The position numbers were made by a program, and so were the translations under genes. Below are positions 34,764 to 43,390 of a stretch of 64,000 nucleotides of DNA, one piece after another. A model generated the notes under the pieces. It saw nothing but the letters and a program-made list of their open reading frames with translations, made no database searches and was not told where the DNA came from. Within the stretch, counting starts at the first letter, position 1; each line of letters starts with the position of its first letter. This DNA comes from Blastococcus sp. VKM Ac-2987 (GTDB lineage Bacteria; Actinomycetota; Actinomycetes; Mycobacteriales; Geodermatophilaceae): contig NZ_JAPVBG010000003.1 of assembly GCF_026967805.1 (NCBI RefSeq), positions 248,001 through 312,000 of the forward strand, read 5' to 3'.

Positions 34764-35132
34764 GTGGACGCGACGGTGCCGCCGGGCTGGCCGGGTGAGG
34801 TGCGCCCGCCGGGAGCGCCCGACTGGGAGCGCACCGCCGTCGTCTGGCTGTTCGACCTCGTGCCACCGGACTACCGCGCGCACGAGGTGCTCCGCCGGTA
34901 CCCGGTCCTGCTCGCCCGGTTCGCCGCCGACCACGTCTCCGCCGGCCTCGAGGCGGCCCGCACGGGGTGGCGCACGCTGCGCGTGGAACTGGCCGACCAG
35001 CTCCCGCCCGACGCCATCGAGGCGGCGATGGTCGCCTACGAGCGGGAGGGTGCGCGGCTGGCCGCCGCCGCCCGCGGCGTCGAGGTGGTCGGCGGCGCGC
35101 TCCGGGGCGAGCGGTGGGTCCCGCGACTGTGA
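34764..35132 (+). CDS. Small protein predicted to be SOS-induced
   Basis: A 122-residue soluble protein I cannot assign. It has an aromatic, helical N-terminal half (WERTAVVWLFDLVPPDYRAHEVLRRYPVLLARF) and a helix-rich middle (LEAARTGWRTLRVELADQLPPDAIEAAM), ending AAARGVEVVGGALRGERW. No signal peptide, membrane helix or Cys is seen. GTG 34764 is chosen because a -10 (CAGACT) precedes it by six bases and a perfect LexA box covers the -35; a GTG at 34746 would place the -10 inside the gene. A role in the DNA-damage response is inferred from that box alone. Confidence 0.8.
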   Translation: MDATVPPGWPGEVRPPGAPDWERTAVVWLFDLVPPDYRAHEVLRRYPVLLARFAADHVSAGLEAARTGWRTLRVELADQLPPDAIEAAMVAYEREGARLAAAARGVEVVGGALRGERWVPRL

Positions 35133-35147
35133 GCGGGCAGGGGCGTG

Positions 35148-35319
35148 AGCATCGCAGCGAGGAACGAGCGAGGAGCGGAGCGCCCCGCGGGAGCGAACCA
35201 TCGGCGCTGTGAGCTGCATCCGCTGATCCCGCTCGACCGGAAGTGCGGGGAAAGCGCAGTTACAGTGGGTCGGCGGCTGCCGAGCAGCTGCCGCCCGACC
35301 GAGAGGACACCGTCGAGCC
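35148..35319. promoter_or_regulatory. dxs upstream region with candidate promoter
   Basis: TACAGT (35261-35266) is a good -10 for dxs, about 54 bases before its GTG; a -35 is not clear. Nearer the upstream gene, 35148-35200 is a GAGCGAGGA/GCGGAGC-rich stretch (imperfect AGCGAGGAACG direct repeats) that looks like a repetitive-extragenic type sequence. GAGAGGA shortly before the start supplies the ribosome site. Confidence 0.4.
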
Positions 35320-37251
35320 GTGCCGCTCCTGCGATCGCTCCGGGGTCCCGAGGACCTCCGGGCCCTGCCCCCCGACCAGCTGCCCGCCCTCGCGGCGGAG
35401 ATCCGTGATGCGCTGGTCACCAGCGTCGCCCGGACCGGTGGCCACCTGGGGCCCAACCTCGGCTGCGTCGAGCTGACCATCGCGCTGCACCGGGTGTTCG
35501 ACTCCCCGCGCGAGCCGATCGTCTTCGACACCGGCCACCAGTCCTACGTGCACAAGATGCTCACCGGGCGCGTCGACGGGTTCGAGCGGCTGCGCCAGCG
35601 CGGGGGCCTGTCGGGCTACCCCAGCCGCGCCGAGAGCGAGCACGACTGGGTGGAGAACAGCCACGCCTCGACGTCGCTGTCCTACGCCGACGGGCTGGCG
35701 AAGGCATTCGCCGTCCGCGGGGACCAGCGCCCCGTCGCCGCGGTGATCGGTGACGGCGCCCTCACCGGCGGCATGGCCTGGGAGGCGCTGAACAACATCG
35801 CCGCCGCCAAGGACCGCCCGGTCGTCATCGTCGTCAACGACAACGGCCGCTCCTACTCGCCGACGATCGGCGGGGTCGCCGATGCGCTGGCCACCTTGCG
35901 GCTGCGGCCCGGGTACGAGAACGCCCTGCTCCAGGTGCGCCAGGCGCTGCACCGCGCCCCCGTCGTCGGCTCGGCCCTCTTCGACGCGCTGCACGCGATC
36001 AAGAAGGGGATCAAGGACGTCCTGTCGCCGCAGGGCATGTTCGAGGACCTCGGCATGAAGTACGTCGGCCCCGTCGACGGGCACGACATCGAGGTCATGG
36101 AGTCGGCGCTGCGCCGGGCCCGCTCCTTCGGCGGCCCGGTGATCGTGCACGCCGTCACCACCAAGGGCTTCGGCTACCCGCCGGCCGAGACCGACCAGAT
36201 CGACGCATGGCACGCCACCGGGATCTTCGACCCCGACAGCGGCACCAGCGCCCGCAAGACCGGGCGGCCCTGGACCGACGCCTTCGCCGACGAGCTGGTG
36301 CGGGTCGGTGCCGAGCGGCCCGACGTCGTCGCCATCACCGCGGCGATGCTGCACCCGACCGGACTGGCCCCGTTCGCCGAGCGGTTCCCCGAGCGGACGT
36401 TCGACGTCGGCATCGCCGAGCAGCACGCGCTCACCTCCGCCGCCGGGCTGGCGATGGCCGGCATGCACCCGGTCGTCGCGGTCTACTCCACGTTCCTGAA
36501 CCGCGCGTTCGACCAGCTGCTCATGGACGTCGCGCTGCACCGCCAGCCGGTCACCGTCGTCCTCGACCGGGCCGGGGTCACCGGTGAGGACGGCGCCTCG
36601 CACAACGGCATGTGGGACATGTCGATCCTGTCCGTGGTCCCCGGCGTCCACGTCGCTGCGCCACGGGACGAGGCCACCCTCCGCGAGGCGCTCCGCGAGG
36701 CGGTCGACATCTCCGACGGCCCCTCGGTCGTCCGCTTCCCCAAGGGCGTCCTCCCGCCGGACCTGCCGGCGCTGGAGCGGCGCGGGCCGGTCGACGTGCT
36801 GCGCCGCGGGGAGCGGCGGGATGTCCTGCTGGTCGCCGTCGGGTCGATGGTCCCGATGTGCCTGGCCGTCGCCGAGCGCGCCGCGGACCACGGCATCGAG
36901 GTCACCGTCGTCGACCCGCGGTGGGTGCTCCCGGTCTCCGACCAGCTGGTCGAGCTGGCCGCCGGGCACCGGCTGGTCGTCACGGTCGAGGACGGCGGCC
37001 GCGCCGGGGGCGTGGGCACCACGCTCAGCCAGGCGCTGCAGGACCGGGAGATCGACGTGCCGGTGCGCACTGTCGGCCTGCCGCAGCGGTTCTTCGAGCA
37101 CGGCAGCCGCGGACAGGTGCTGGCCGACGCCGGGCTCACCGAGCAGGACGTGGCCCGCCGGATCGCCGAGTGGACCGCGGTGCTCGCCGAGCGCGCCGAG
37201 AACCGGTCGGCCGCCGCCCCCGCCGACGCGACCGCGGACGAGCGGGCATGA
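35320..37251 (+). CDS. dxs: 1-deoxy-D-xylulose-5-phosphate synthase
   Basis: A 643-residue thiamine-diphosphate enzyme that condenses pyruvate with glyceraldehyde 3-phosphate, the first step of the MEP isoprenoid pathway. The TPP/Mg motif is [16 protein letters not shown] near residue 146; [13 protein letters not shown] and the acid-base region [18 protein letters not shown] near residue 365 are also present, followed by the transketolase C-terminal domain. GTG 35320 fits family length. The stop overlaps the ATG of the thiamine-binding-type protein (ATGA), an attractive pairing as Dxs needs thiamine diphosphate. Confidence 0.97.
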   Translation: MPLLRSLRGPEDLRALPPDQLPALAAEIRDALVTSVARTGGHLGPNLGCVELTIALHRVFDSPREPIVFDTGHQSYVHKMLTGRVDGFERLRQRGGLSGYPSRAESEHDWVENSHASTSLSYADGLAKAFAVRGDQRPVAAVIGDGALTGGMAWEALNNIAAAKDRPVVIVVNDNGRSYSPTIGGVADALATLRLRPGYENALLQVRQALHRAPVVGSALFDALHAIKKGIKDVLSPQGMFEDLGMKYVGPVDGHDIEVMESALRRARSFGGPVIVHAVTTKGFGYPPAETDQIDAWHATGIFDPDSGTSARKTGRPWTDAFADELVRVGAERPDVVAITAAMLHPTGLAPFAERFPERTFDVGIAEQHALTSAAGLAMAGMHPVVAVYSTFLNRAFDQLLMDVALHRQPVTVVLDRAGVTGEDGASHNGMWDMSILSVVPGVHVAAPRDEATLREALREAVDISDGPSVVRFPKGVLPPDLPALERRGPVDVLRRGERRDVLLVAVGSMVPMCLAVAERAADHGIEVTVVDPRWVLPVSDQLVELAAGHRLVVTVEDGGRAGGVGTTLSQALQDREIDVPVRTVGLPQRFFEHGSRGQVLADAGLTEQDVARRIAEWTAVLAERAENRSAAAPADATADERA

Positions 37252-37535
37252 CCGTCATCGCGGAGATCCAGGTGGCGCCGTCCCCTCCCGGCACCGCGGA
37301 GAACCCGCACGCGCACGTGGAGGCGGCGATCGCCGTCATCCAGGCGTCCGGGCTGCGCTACGAGGTCGGCGCGCTCGGGACCACGCTCGAGGGCGAGGCC
37401 GACGAGGTGTGGGCCACCCTGCGGGCCGCCCACGAGGCGATGCTCGCCGCCGGCGCCTCGGCCGGGCTCTCGCACGTCAAGGTCGCCTCGGTGAACCGCA
37501 CGATGGACAGCCTCACCAGCAAGTTCCGGCAATGA
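37248..37535 (+). CDS. MTH1187/YkoF-type thiamine-binding-like protein
   Basis: A 95-residue ferredoxin-like-fold protein of the MTH1187/YqgV family (thiamine-binding protein superfamily). Motifs: [44 protein letters not shown] and a late [12 protein letters not shown]. Related YkoF proteins bind thiamine or hydroxymethylpyrimidine. Its ATG overlaps the dxs stop, so the protein is made together with a thiamine-dependent enzyme; a regulatory or carrier role is only an inference. The dispersed repeat R3 starts four bases after its stop codon. Confidence 0.85.
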   Translation: MTVIAEIQVAPSPPGTAENPHAHVEAAIAVIQASGLRYEVGALGTTLEGEADEVWATLRAAHEAMLAAGASAGLSHVKVASVNRTMDSLTSKFRQ

Positions 37536-37538
37536 CGC

Positions 37539-37672
37539 TGTCGTCCTCCGGACGACACCGCTGAGCACCTCGCGATCCTCCGGATCGCATCGCGGTCAGG
37601 TGCCGTTCCCCCGTGCCGCTGAGCCGTTGAGTCGTCCCTGTGCGGAACCCTCCGGGCCCCACTCGGGCCGAC
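37539..37672 (+). repeat. Dispersed stem-loop repeat R3 (inverted, with extra hairpin)
   Basis: Inverted relative to R1 and R2. TGTCGTCC-TCC-GGACGACA (37539-37557) is the same hairpin as in R1. A second hairpin GCGATCC-TCC-GGATCGC (37572-37588) has a different, still paired stem. Then come CAGGTGCC, GTCGTCCC (37631-37638) and a CCCTCCGGGCC core. The partner of the long stem is imperfect (GGGCCGAC, 37665-37672). The extra hairpin makes R3 about 35 bases longer than R1 or R2. Confidence 0.65.
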
Positions 37673-37693
37673 GGGTTCGTCCCCGTCTCCGAT

Positions 37694-37739
37694 GACGACG
37701 GCCCGGCTCCCTCGACGCTGAGGGGGCCGGGCCGTCGTC
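37694..37739. terminator. Strong two-way hairpin between the dxs operon and fadB
   Basis: GACGACGGCCCGGC (37694-37707) pairs perfectly with GCCGGGCCGTCGTC (37726-37739). The stem continues inward through CCCTC/GAGGG, leaving a six-base loop. It is located between convergent transcription units and should stop transcription from both sides. Confidence 0.75.
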
Positions 37740-37753
37740 CTGGCTCACCGTGC

Positions 37754-37791
37754 GGGGTCCTGGCTCACGTCCGACCGCGAGCCAGGACCCC
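37754..37791. terminator. Second hairpin in the convergent region
   Basis: GGGGTCCTGGCTC (37754-37766) and GAGCCAGGACCCC (37779-37791) form a perfect 13-bp stem with a 12-base loop. It follows directly after the first strong hairpin. Confidence 0.65.
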
Positions 37792-37816
37792 TGATGATCA
37801 GGTCACCTGATCATCA
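37792..37816. terminator. Near-perfect palindrome covering the fadB stop codon
   Basis: TGATGATCAGGT (37792-37803) and ACCTGATCATCA (37805-37816) are exact inverted repeats around one central base. The last three bases are the complement of the fadB stop codon. It abuts the previous hairpin and could equally be a protein-binding palindrome. Confidence 0.5.
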
Positions 37817-39901
37817 TGCGGGCAGCGAGGCCACGCCTTCCGGCAGGAACCGCGCGCCGGTGACGCGTTCCGAGACGCCGGTGCGGTCCAGGTAGGCGGA
37901 GATGCCGCCCAGCCAGAACGGCCACCCGGCGCCGAGGATCATGGCCAGGTCGATGTCCTGCACCGCCTGCACGACGCCCTCGTCCAGCATCAGCCGGATC
38001 TCCTGCGCCAGCGCCCCGACCGCGCGGTCGCGCACCTGCTCCGCGGTGAGCGGGTCGCCGCCGGCGAAGGCGTCCGTGAGCTCGGGGTCGACGACGCCCG
38101 GCTCGACGAACACGCCGGCCTTGCCCAGCTCGACGATCCGCCGCAGCCCCTCGCCGACGGCGAACCGGTCGGGGAACGCCTCGTGCATCCGCTCGGCCAC
38201 GTGCAGCGCCACCGCGGGGCCGACGAGCGAGAGCAGCTCGAACGGCGTCATCGGCAGGCCCAGCGGGTCCAGCGCCCGCTCGGCGACCTCGACCGGCGTG
38301 CCCTGCTCGACGGCGGCGGTGACCTCGCCCAGGAAGCGGGTGAGCAACCGGTTGACGACGAACGCCGGGGCGTCGGCCACCAGCACGCAGCTCTTCTTCA
38401 GCGACTTCCCGAGGGCGAAGGCGGTGGCCAGCGTGGCGTCGTCGGTCTGCTCGGCGCGCACGACCTCGAGCAGTGGGAGGACCGCGACGGGGTTGAAGAA
38501 GTGCAGGCCGACGACCCGCTCGGGGTGCTCCAGCTTCGCGGCCATCTCGGTCACCGACAGCGCCGAGGTGTTGGTCGCCAGCACGCACTCGGGGGAGACG
38601 ACCGCCTCCACCTCGGCGAACACCTGCTGCTTGACCGACATCTCCTCGAACACGGCCTCGATGACGAGGTCGGCGTCGGCGAAGACCTCCTTGGACAGCG
38701 AACCGGTGACCAGGCCCTTCAGCTGGTTCAGCTTGTCGGCGTTCAGCCGGCCGCGCTGCGCGAGCTTGTCCAGCTCGCCGTGCACGTACGCCACGCCCTT
38801 GTCCACGCGGGCCTGGTCGATGTCGGTCAGCACGACCGGCACCTTCAGCTGCCGCACGAACAGCATCGCCAGCTGCGAGGCCATGAGGCCCGCACCCACG
38901 ACGCCGACCTTGGTGACCTTGCGGGCCAGCGACTTGTCCGGCGCGCCGGCCGGTCGCTTGGCCCGCTTGTTCACCAGGTCGAACGAGTAGAGCGAGGCCC
39001 GCAGCGGGTCGCTCATCAGCAGGTCGGTGAGCGCATGGTCCTCCGCGGCCGTGCCGGCGGTGAACGCCTCACCGTCCACGCCCGCGCGGGCCAGGTCCAG
39101 CAGCTCCACGGCCCGGACGGCGCCGGGGGAGGCGTTGCGGGTGCGGGCACCGACGATCTGGCGGGCCCGGGCGATCGCGTCGTCCCACGCGGACCGGTCC
39201 ACCTGCGGGCGGTCCACGGTGACGGAGCCGCCGAGCACGCCGACGGCCCACTCGAGCGAGCGCTCCAGGAAGTCCGCCGGCTCCAGGACGGCGTCGGCGA
39301 TGCCGAGCTTCGCCGCCTTGGCTGCCGGCGTCATCTTGTTCTGCGCCAGGGCGTTCTCGACGACCACCGTGACGGCGGCGTCGATGCCGATCAGGTCCGG
39401 CAGCAGCTGCGTTCCGCCCCAGCCGGGCACCAGCCCGAGGAAGACCTCGGGGAAGGCCACCATCGCGGTGCCGGCGATGGTCCGGTACCGGCAGTGCAGC
39501 GCCAGCTCCAGGCCGCCGCCCAGCGCGACGCCGTTGACGAAGGCGAACGTCGGGACCGACGAGTCCTTCAGCCGGCGGAACACCCGGTGCCCGGTCTCGG
39601 CGATCTCCCGCGCCATGGCGGCGTCGGTGATCGTCGGGACGCCGGAGAGATCGGCGCCGACCGCGAAGATGAACGGCTTGCCGGTCACGCCGATCGCCAC
39701 CGGGGCGGGGGAGCGGGCCTCGATCTCGTCCAGCGCCGCGTCCAGGGACGCGAGCCCGCCGGGGCCGAACGTCGACGGGCGGGTGTGGTCGTGCCCGTTG
39801 TCGATGGTGATGAGGGCGAACTCACCGGACAGGCCGGCCAGGTTCAGGAACCGGACCTTGGCCGCGGTCACGACCTCGTTCTCGAAGACGGTGGTGGTCA
39901 C
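37814..39901 (-). CDS. fadB: Fatty-acid oxidation multifunctional protein (enoyl-CoA hydratase / 3-hydroxyacyl-CoA dehydrogenase)
   Basis: A 695-residue bifunctional enzyme of beta-oxidation. The crotonase domain occupies about residues 1-290 (oxyanion motifs FAVGADLSGVP and NGVALGGGLELALHCRYR; catalytic region FPEVFLGLVPGWGGTQLLP). The NAD-dependent 3-hydroxyacyl-CoA dehydrogenase starts near residue 325 (VGVVGAGLMASQLAMLF) and has the catalytic His in VVGLHFFNPVAVLPL. GTG 39901 overlaps the stop of the thiolase gene, so the two subunits are co-translated, thiolase first. Confidence 0.94.
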   Translation of the reverse strand: MTTTVFENEVVTAAKVRFLNLAGLSGEFALITIDNGHDHTRPSTFGPGGLASLDAALDEIEARSPAPVAIGVTGKPFIFAVGADLSGVPTITDAAMAREIAETGHRVFRRLKDSSVPTFAFVNGVALGGGLELALHCRYRTIAGTAMVAFPEVFLGLVPGWGGTQLLPDLIGIDAAVTVVVENALAQNKMTPAAKAAKLGIADAVLEPADFLERSLEWAVGVLGGSVTVDRPQVDRSAWDDAIARARQIVGARTRNASPGAVRAVELLDLARAGVDGEAFTAGTAAEDHALTDLLMSDPLRASLYSFDLVNKRAKRPAGAPDKSLARKVTKVGVVGAGLMASQLAMLFVRQLKVPVVLTDIDQARVDKGVAYVHGELDKLAQRGRLNADKLNQLKGLVTGSLSKEVFADADLVIEAVFEEMSVKQQVFAEVEAVVSPECVLATNTSALSVTEMAAKLEHPERVVGLHFFNPVAVLPLLEVVRAEQTDDATLATAFALGKSLKKSCVLVADAPAFVVNRLLTRFLGEVTAAVEQGTPVEVAERALDPLGLPMTPFELLSLVGPAVALHVAERMHEAFPDRFAVGEGLRRIVELGKAGVFVEPGVVDPELTDAFAGGDPLTAEQVRDRAVGALAQEIRLMLDEGVVQAVQDIDLAMILGAGWPFWLGGISAYLDRTGVSERVTGARFLPEGVASLPA

Positions 39902-41103
39902 TTGGTGAAGCCCTCCCAGTTCGGGTTCTCCCAGATGACGGTGGCGCCCATGCCGAGGCCGATGCACATGGCGGTGAGGCCGTACCGGACGTCGGGACGC
40001 TCGGCGAACTGCCGGGACAGCTGGGTCATCAACCGCACGCCCGAGGAGGCCAGCGGGTGGCCGACGGCGATGGCGCCGCCCCACGGGTTGACGCGCTCGT
40101 CGTCGTCGGCGATGCCGAAGTGGTCGAGGAAGGCCAGCACCTGGACGGCGAAGGCCTCGTTGAGCTCGAAGAGCCCGATGTCGGAGACGGTCAGGCCGGT
40201 GCGGGCCAGCGCGCGCTCCGTCGACGGGACGGGGCCCACGCCCATGACCTCCGGCTCGACGCCCGCGAAGCCGTAGCCGACGAGGCGCATGCCGATGTCC
40301 AGCCCCAGCTCGAGCGCGACGTCCTCGGCGGCCAGCAGGCAGCCGGTGGCGCCGTCGTTGAGGCCCGCGGCGTTGCCCGCGGTCACGTGCCCGTGCGGGC
40401 GGAACGGCGTCTTCAGCGCGCCGAGACCCTCGAGGGTGGTCTGCGGGCGCGGCGGCTCGTCGACGGTGGCGACGCCCCAGCCCTGCTCGGCCGACCGGGT
40501 GGCCACGGGAACCAGCTCCGGGCCGATCTGGCCGTTGGCCACGGCCTTCGCGTACTTCTGCTGGCTGGCCAGGGCGAAGGCGTCGGCCCGCTCCTTGGTC
40601 AGGTGCGGGAAGCGGTCGTGCAGGTTCTCGGCGGTCGCGCCCATGACCAGAGCGGACTCGTCGACCAGCTTCTCGCTGAAGAACCGCGGGTTCGGGTCGG
40701 CGCCCTCACCCATCGGGTGGCGGCCCATGTGCTCGACACCGCCGGCGATGGCGACGTCGTAGGCGCCGAAGGCGATCCCGCTGGCGGTCGTGGTCACGGC
40801 GGTCATCGCGCCGGCGCACATGCGGTCGATCGAGTAGCCGGGCACCGACGTCGGCAGACCGGCCAGCAGCGCGGCGGTGCGGCCGAGGGTCAGGCCCTGG
40901 TCGCCGATCTGGGTCGTGGCGGCGATGGCCACCTCGTCCACGCGGTCGGCGGGCAGTGCCGGGTTGCGGCGCAGCAGCTCGCGGATCACCCGCACGACGA
41001 GGTCGTCGGCGCGGGTCTCGGCGTAGATGCCCGTCGGACCGGCCTTGCCGAAGGGGGTGCGTACGCCGTCGACGAAGACGACCTCACGCAACGAGCGGGA
41101 CAT
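39898..41103 (-). CDS. fadA: Acetyl-CoA C-acyltransferase (thiolase)
   Basis: A 401-residue thiolase that cleaves 3-ketoacyl-CoA, completing beta-oxidation with FadB. The nucleophile Cys is in SIDRMCAGAMTAV near residue 95; NEAFAVQVL, GGAIAVGHPLASSG (catalytic His) and TAMCIGLGMGATV (second Cys) complete the active site. ATG 41103 has AGGTCTC-like sequence but a GCGGAGG upstream. A 16-base palindrome 54 bases upstream is a candidate operator for a fatty-acid regulator. Confidence 0.95.
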   Translation of the reverse strand: MSRSLREVVFVDGVRTPFGKAGPTGIYAETRADDLVVRVIRELLRRNPALPADRVDEVAIAATTQIGDQGLTLGRTAALLAGLPTSVPGYSIDRMCAGAMTAVTTTASGIAFGAYDVAIAGGVEHMGRHPMGEGADPNPRFFSEKLVDESALVMGATAENLHDRFPHLTKERADAFALASQQKYAKAVANGQIGPELVPVATRSAEQGWGVATVDEPPRPQTTLEGLGALKTPFRPHGHVTAGNAAGLNDGATGCLLAAEDVALELGLDIGMRLVGYGFAGVEPEVMGVGPVPSTERALARTGLTVSDIGLFELNEAFAVQVLAFLDHFGIADDDERVNPWGGAIAVGHPLASSGVRLMTQLSRQFAERPDVRYGLTAMCIGLGMGATVIWENPNWEGFTK

Positions 41104-41156
41104 GAGACCTCCGCAGAGTTCGGGACCGGGCCCGGAGGAGCCCGGCGAAGCATGAA

Positions 41157-41172
41157 GTTACCCGCCGGTAAC
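41157..41172. promoter_or_regulatory. Palindromic operator upstream of fadA
   Basis: GTTACC-CGCC-GGTAAC is a perfect 6+6 inverted repeat, AT-rich at its arms in a GC-rich gap, 54 bases before the fadA start. The form suits a TetR- or GntR-type repressor acting on beta-oxidation genes. The regulator is not in the window. Confidence 0.55.
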
Positions 41173-41325
41173 CTCCTCGCCAAGCGCGCCACGGCACCCC
41201 TTCGGGGGGTCTGCGGGTCACGGTCCGGCAACGGCGGGGGGCTGTGCTTGCAGTCACAAGGCCCCTGCGCGCAAGATGACCCGCCGGAATTTCTCTGTAA
41301 CCCCAACGAAATAGAGGTCCCTCTC

Positions 41326-42429
41326 ATGGCGCGACGGCGCACGGTGACGACGGCGATCGCGGCGGCTCTGGTCTTCGGCCTGGCCGCCTGCGGCGGCGGC
41401 GACGACAGCAGCGGCAACGGCGGTACCAGCGGCGGCGGTGGCGGCGGCGGCGAGGCTGCCGGCAAGGTCGGCGTGATCCTCCCCGACACGGCGTCCTCCG
41501 CCCGCTGGGAGTCGGCGGACCGCCCGCTCCTGGAGGCGGCCTTCGAGGAGGCCGGTGTCGAGTACGACATCCAGAACGCCCAGGGCGACGCCCAGCGGAT
41601 GGCCACCATCGCCGAGCAGATGATCACCGAGGGCGTCACCGTCCTGGCGATCACGAACCTCGACTCGGCCTCCGGTGCGGCGATCCAGCAGCAGGCCGAG
41701 TCGCAGGGCGTGCAGACCATCGACTACGACCGGCTGACCCTCGGCGGCGAGAGCGACTACTACGTCTCGTTCGACAACACCGAGGTCGGTCGGCTGCAGG
41801 GTGAGGGCCTGGCCCAGTGCCTCGGCGACGAGCCGGCGAACATCGCCTACCTCAACGGCTCGCCGGACGACAACAACGCCACGCTGTTCTCCTCGGGCGC
41901 CCACGAGGTGCTGGACCCGATGGACCAGTACACCGTCGTGGCCGAGCAGGCCGTCCCCGAGTGGGACAACCAGCAGGCCGCCACCATCTTCGAGCAGATG
42001 TACACCCAGGCCGGCGGTGACATCCAGGGCGTCCTGGCCGCCAACGACGGTCTGGCCAACGCGGTCGTGTCGATCCTCGGCCGCAACAACGCCGCCGGCC
42101 AGGTGCCCGTCACCGGCCAGGACGCCACGGTCGAGGGGCTGCAGAACATCCTCGCCGGCAACCAGTGCATGACGGTCTACAAGCCGATCGAGGAAGAGGC
42201 CAACGCGCTGGCCGAGCTGGCCGTGGCGCTGGTCAACGGCGAGGAGCCCGAGGTCGACGGCTCGGTCGAGGACCCCGAGGGCGGGCGCGAGGTGCCGTCG
42301 GTGCTCCTGGAGCCGGTCTCGATCTTCCGGGACAACGTCAAGCAGGTCATCGACGACGGCTACCAGACCGCCGCCGACGTCTGCACCGGCGACTTCGCCG
42401 CGGCCTGCACCGAGCTCGGCATCTCCTGA
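41326..42429 (+). CDS. xylF: Sugar ABC transporter substrate-binding lipoprotein (xylose type)
   Basis: A 367-residue periplasmic-binding-protein-like lipoprotein of the CUT2 (ribose/xylose) class. The signal peptide ends in the lipobox LAAC near residue 22, followed by a Gly/Ser linker. The mature domain has VGVILPDTASSARW, IDYDRLTLGGESDYYVSFDN and NDGLANAVVSILGR, close in pattern to XylF/ChvE. ATG 41326 is the natural start before the signal sequence. It heads a three-gene transporter operon; the specific pentose is inferred. Confidence 0.85.
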   Translation: MARRRTVTTAIAAALVFGLAACGGGDDSSGNGGTSGGGGGGGEAAGKVGVILPDTASSARWESADRPLLEAAFEEAGVEYDIQNAQGDAQRMATIAEQMITEGVTVLAITNLDSASGAAIQQQAESQGVQTIDYDRLTLGGESDYYVSFDNTEVGRLQGEGLAQCLGDEPANIAYLNGSPDDNNATLFSSGAHEVLDPMDQYTVVAEQAVPEWDNQQAATIFEQMYTQAGGDIQGVLAANDGLANAVVSILGRNNAAGQVPVTGQDATVEGLQNILAGNQCMTVYKPIEEEANALAELAVALVNGEEPEVDGSVEDPEGGREVPSVLLEPVSIFRDNVKQVIDDGYQTAADVCTGDFAAACTELGIS

Positions 42430-42435
42430 TCCATC

Positions 42436-42515
42436 CGGCCGGGGCACCCCATGGCGGGTGCCCCGGCCGCGTGCTCCCCGCCCTGCGGGTCCCGGCTCCA
42501 CCGGGGCCCGCAGGG
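42436..42515 (+). terminator. Two tandem hairpins between binding-protein and ATPase genes
   Basis: First stem: CGGCCGGGGCACCC (42436-42449) with GGGTGCCCCGGCCG (42456-42469), 14 bp perfect. Second stem: CCCTGCGGGTCCCGG (42481-42495) with CCGGGGCCCGCAGGG (42501-42515), 15 bp with one T-G pair. Such structures typically stabilise the upstream mRNA or cause partial termination, so that more binding protein than ATPase is made. Confidence 0.65.
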
Positions 42516-42573
42516 CGCCACACTGTCTTCCCACGGTCCGGCCGGGCCGTGCCCATGCAGGAAGGACGCAGCG

Positions 42574-43380
42574 GTGTCCGCACCCGATCAACGCACGACC
42601 ACCCCGACCCTCGAGCGGCCCACGCTGAGCCTCCGGGGGGTCAACAAGAGCTTCGGGGCCGTCCAGGTCCTGCACGACGTCCACCTCGACGTCTACCCCG
42701 GCACGGTAACCGCGCTGGTCGGTGACAACGGCGCCGGCAAGAGCACGCTGATCAAGTCCATCGCGGGGATCCACCCGATCGACTCCGGCACCGTGGAGTT
42801 CGAGGGCGAGCCGGTGCAGCTCAACGGCCCCCGGGACGCCGCCCGGCTGGGCATCGAGGTCGTCTACCAGGACCTCGCGCTCGCCGACAACCTCGACGTC
42901 GTCCAGAACATGTTCCTGGGCCGCGAGCGCAAGCGGGGCATCCTGCTGGACGAGGCCTCGATGGAGGAGGCCGCGCGCGACACGCTGGCCAAGCTGTCGG
43001 TGCGCACCCTCAAGTCGGTGCGCCAGCTGGTCTCCAGCCTCTCCGGCGGTCAGCGGCAGACCGTCGCCATCGCCAAGGCGGTCCTCTGGGAGTCCAAGCT
43101 GGTCATCCTGGACGAGCCGACCGCCGCCCTGGGCGTCGCCCAGACCCGGCAGGTGCTCGACCTGGTCCGCCGGCTGGCCGACACCGGTCACGCCGTCGTC
43201 TTCATCACCCACAACATGGTGGACGTCTTCGAGGTGGCCGACCGCGTGGCCGCGCTCTACCTCGGCCGGGTCGCTGCCGACGTCCCCATCTCCGAGGTCG
43301 ACCGCACCCAGGTCATCGAGCTGATCACCTCCGGCCGGTCCGGCGAGCTGGGGCTCGCGCCGGACGCGCTCGAGGACTGA
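42574..43380 (+). CDS. xylG: Sugar ABC transporter ATP-binding protein (single-domain)
   Basis: A 268-residue ATPase: Walker A GDNGAGKST near residue 49, Q-loop VVYQDLAL, signature LSGGQRQTVAI, Walker B LVILDEPTAALGV and switch His in VVFITHNMVD. Enterobacterial XylG has two such domains in tandem (about 510 residues); this protein has only one, so it must act as a homodimer. GTG 42574 has GGAAGG upstream. The permease gene follows after ten bases. Confidence 0.88.
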   Translation: MSAPDQRTTTPTLERPTLSLRGVNKSFGAVQVLHDVHLDVYPGTVTALVGDNGAGKSTLIKSIAGIHPIDSGTVEFEGEPVQLNGPRDAARLGIEVVYQDLALADNLDVVQNMFLGRERKRGILLDEASMEEAARDTLAKLSVRTLKSVRQLVSSLSGGQRQTVAIAKAVLWESKLVILDEPTAALGVAQTRQVLDLVRRLADTGHAVVFITHNMVDVFEVADRVAALYLGRVAADVPISEVDRTQVIELITSGRSGELGLAPDALED

Positions 43381-43390
43381 GAGGACTGCC

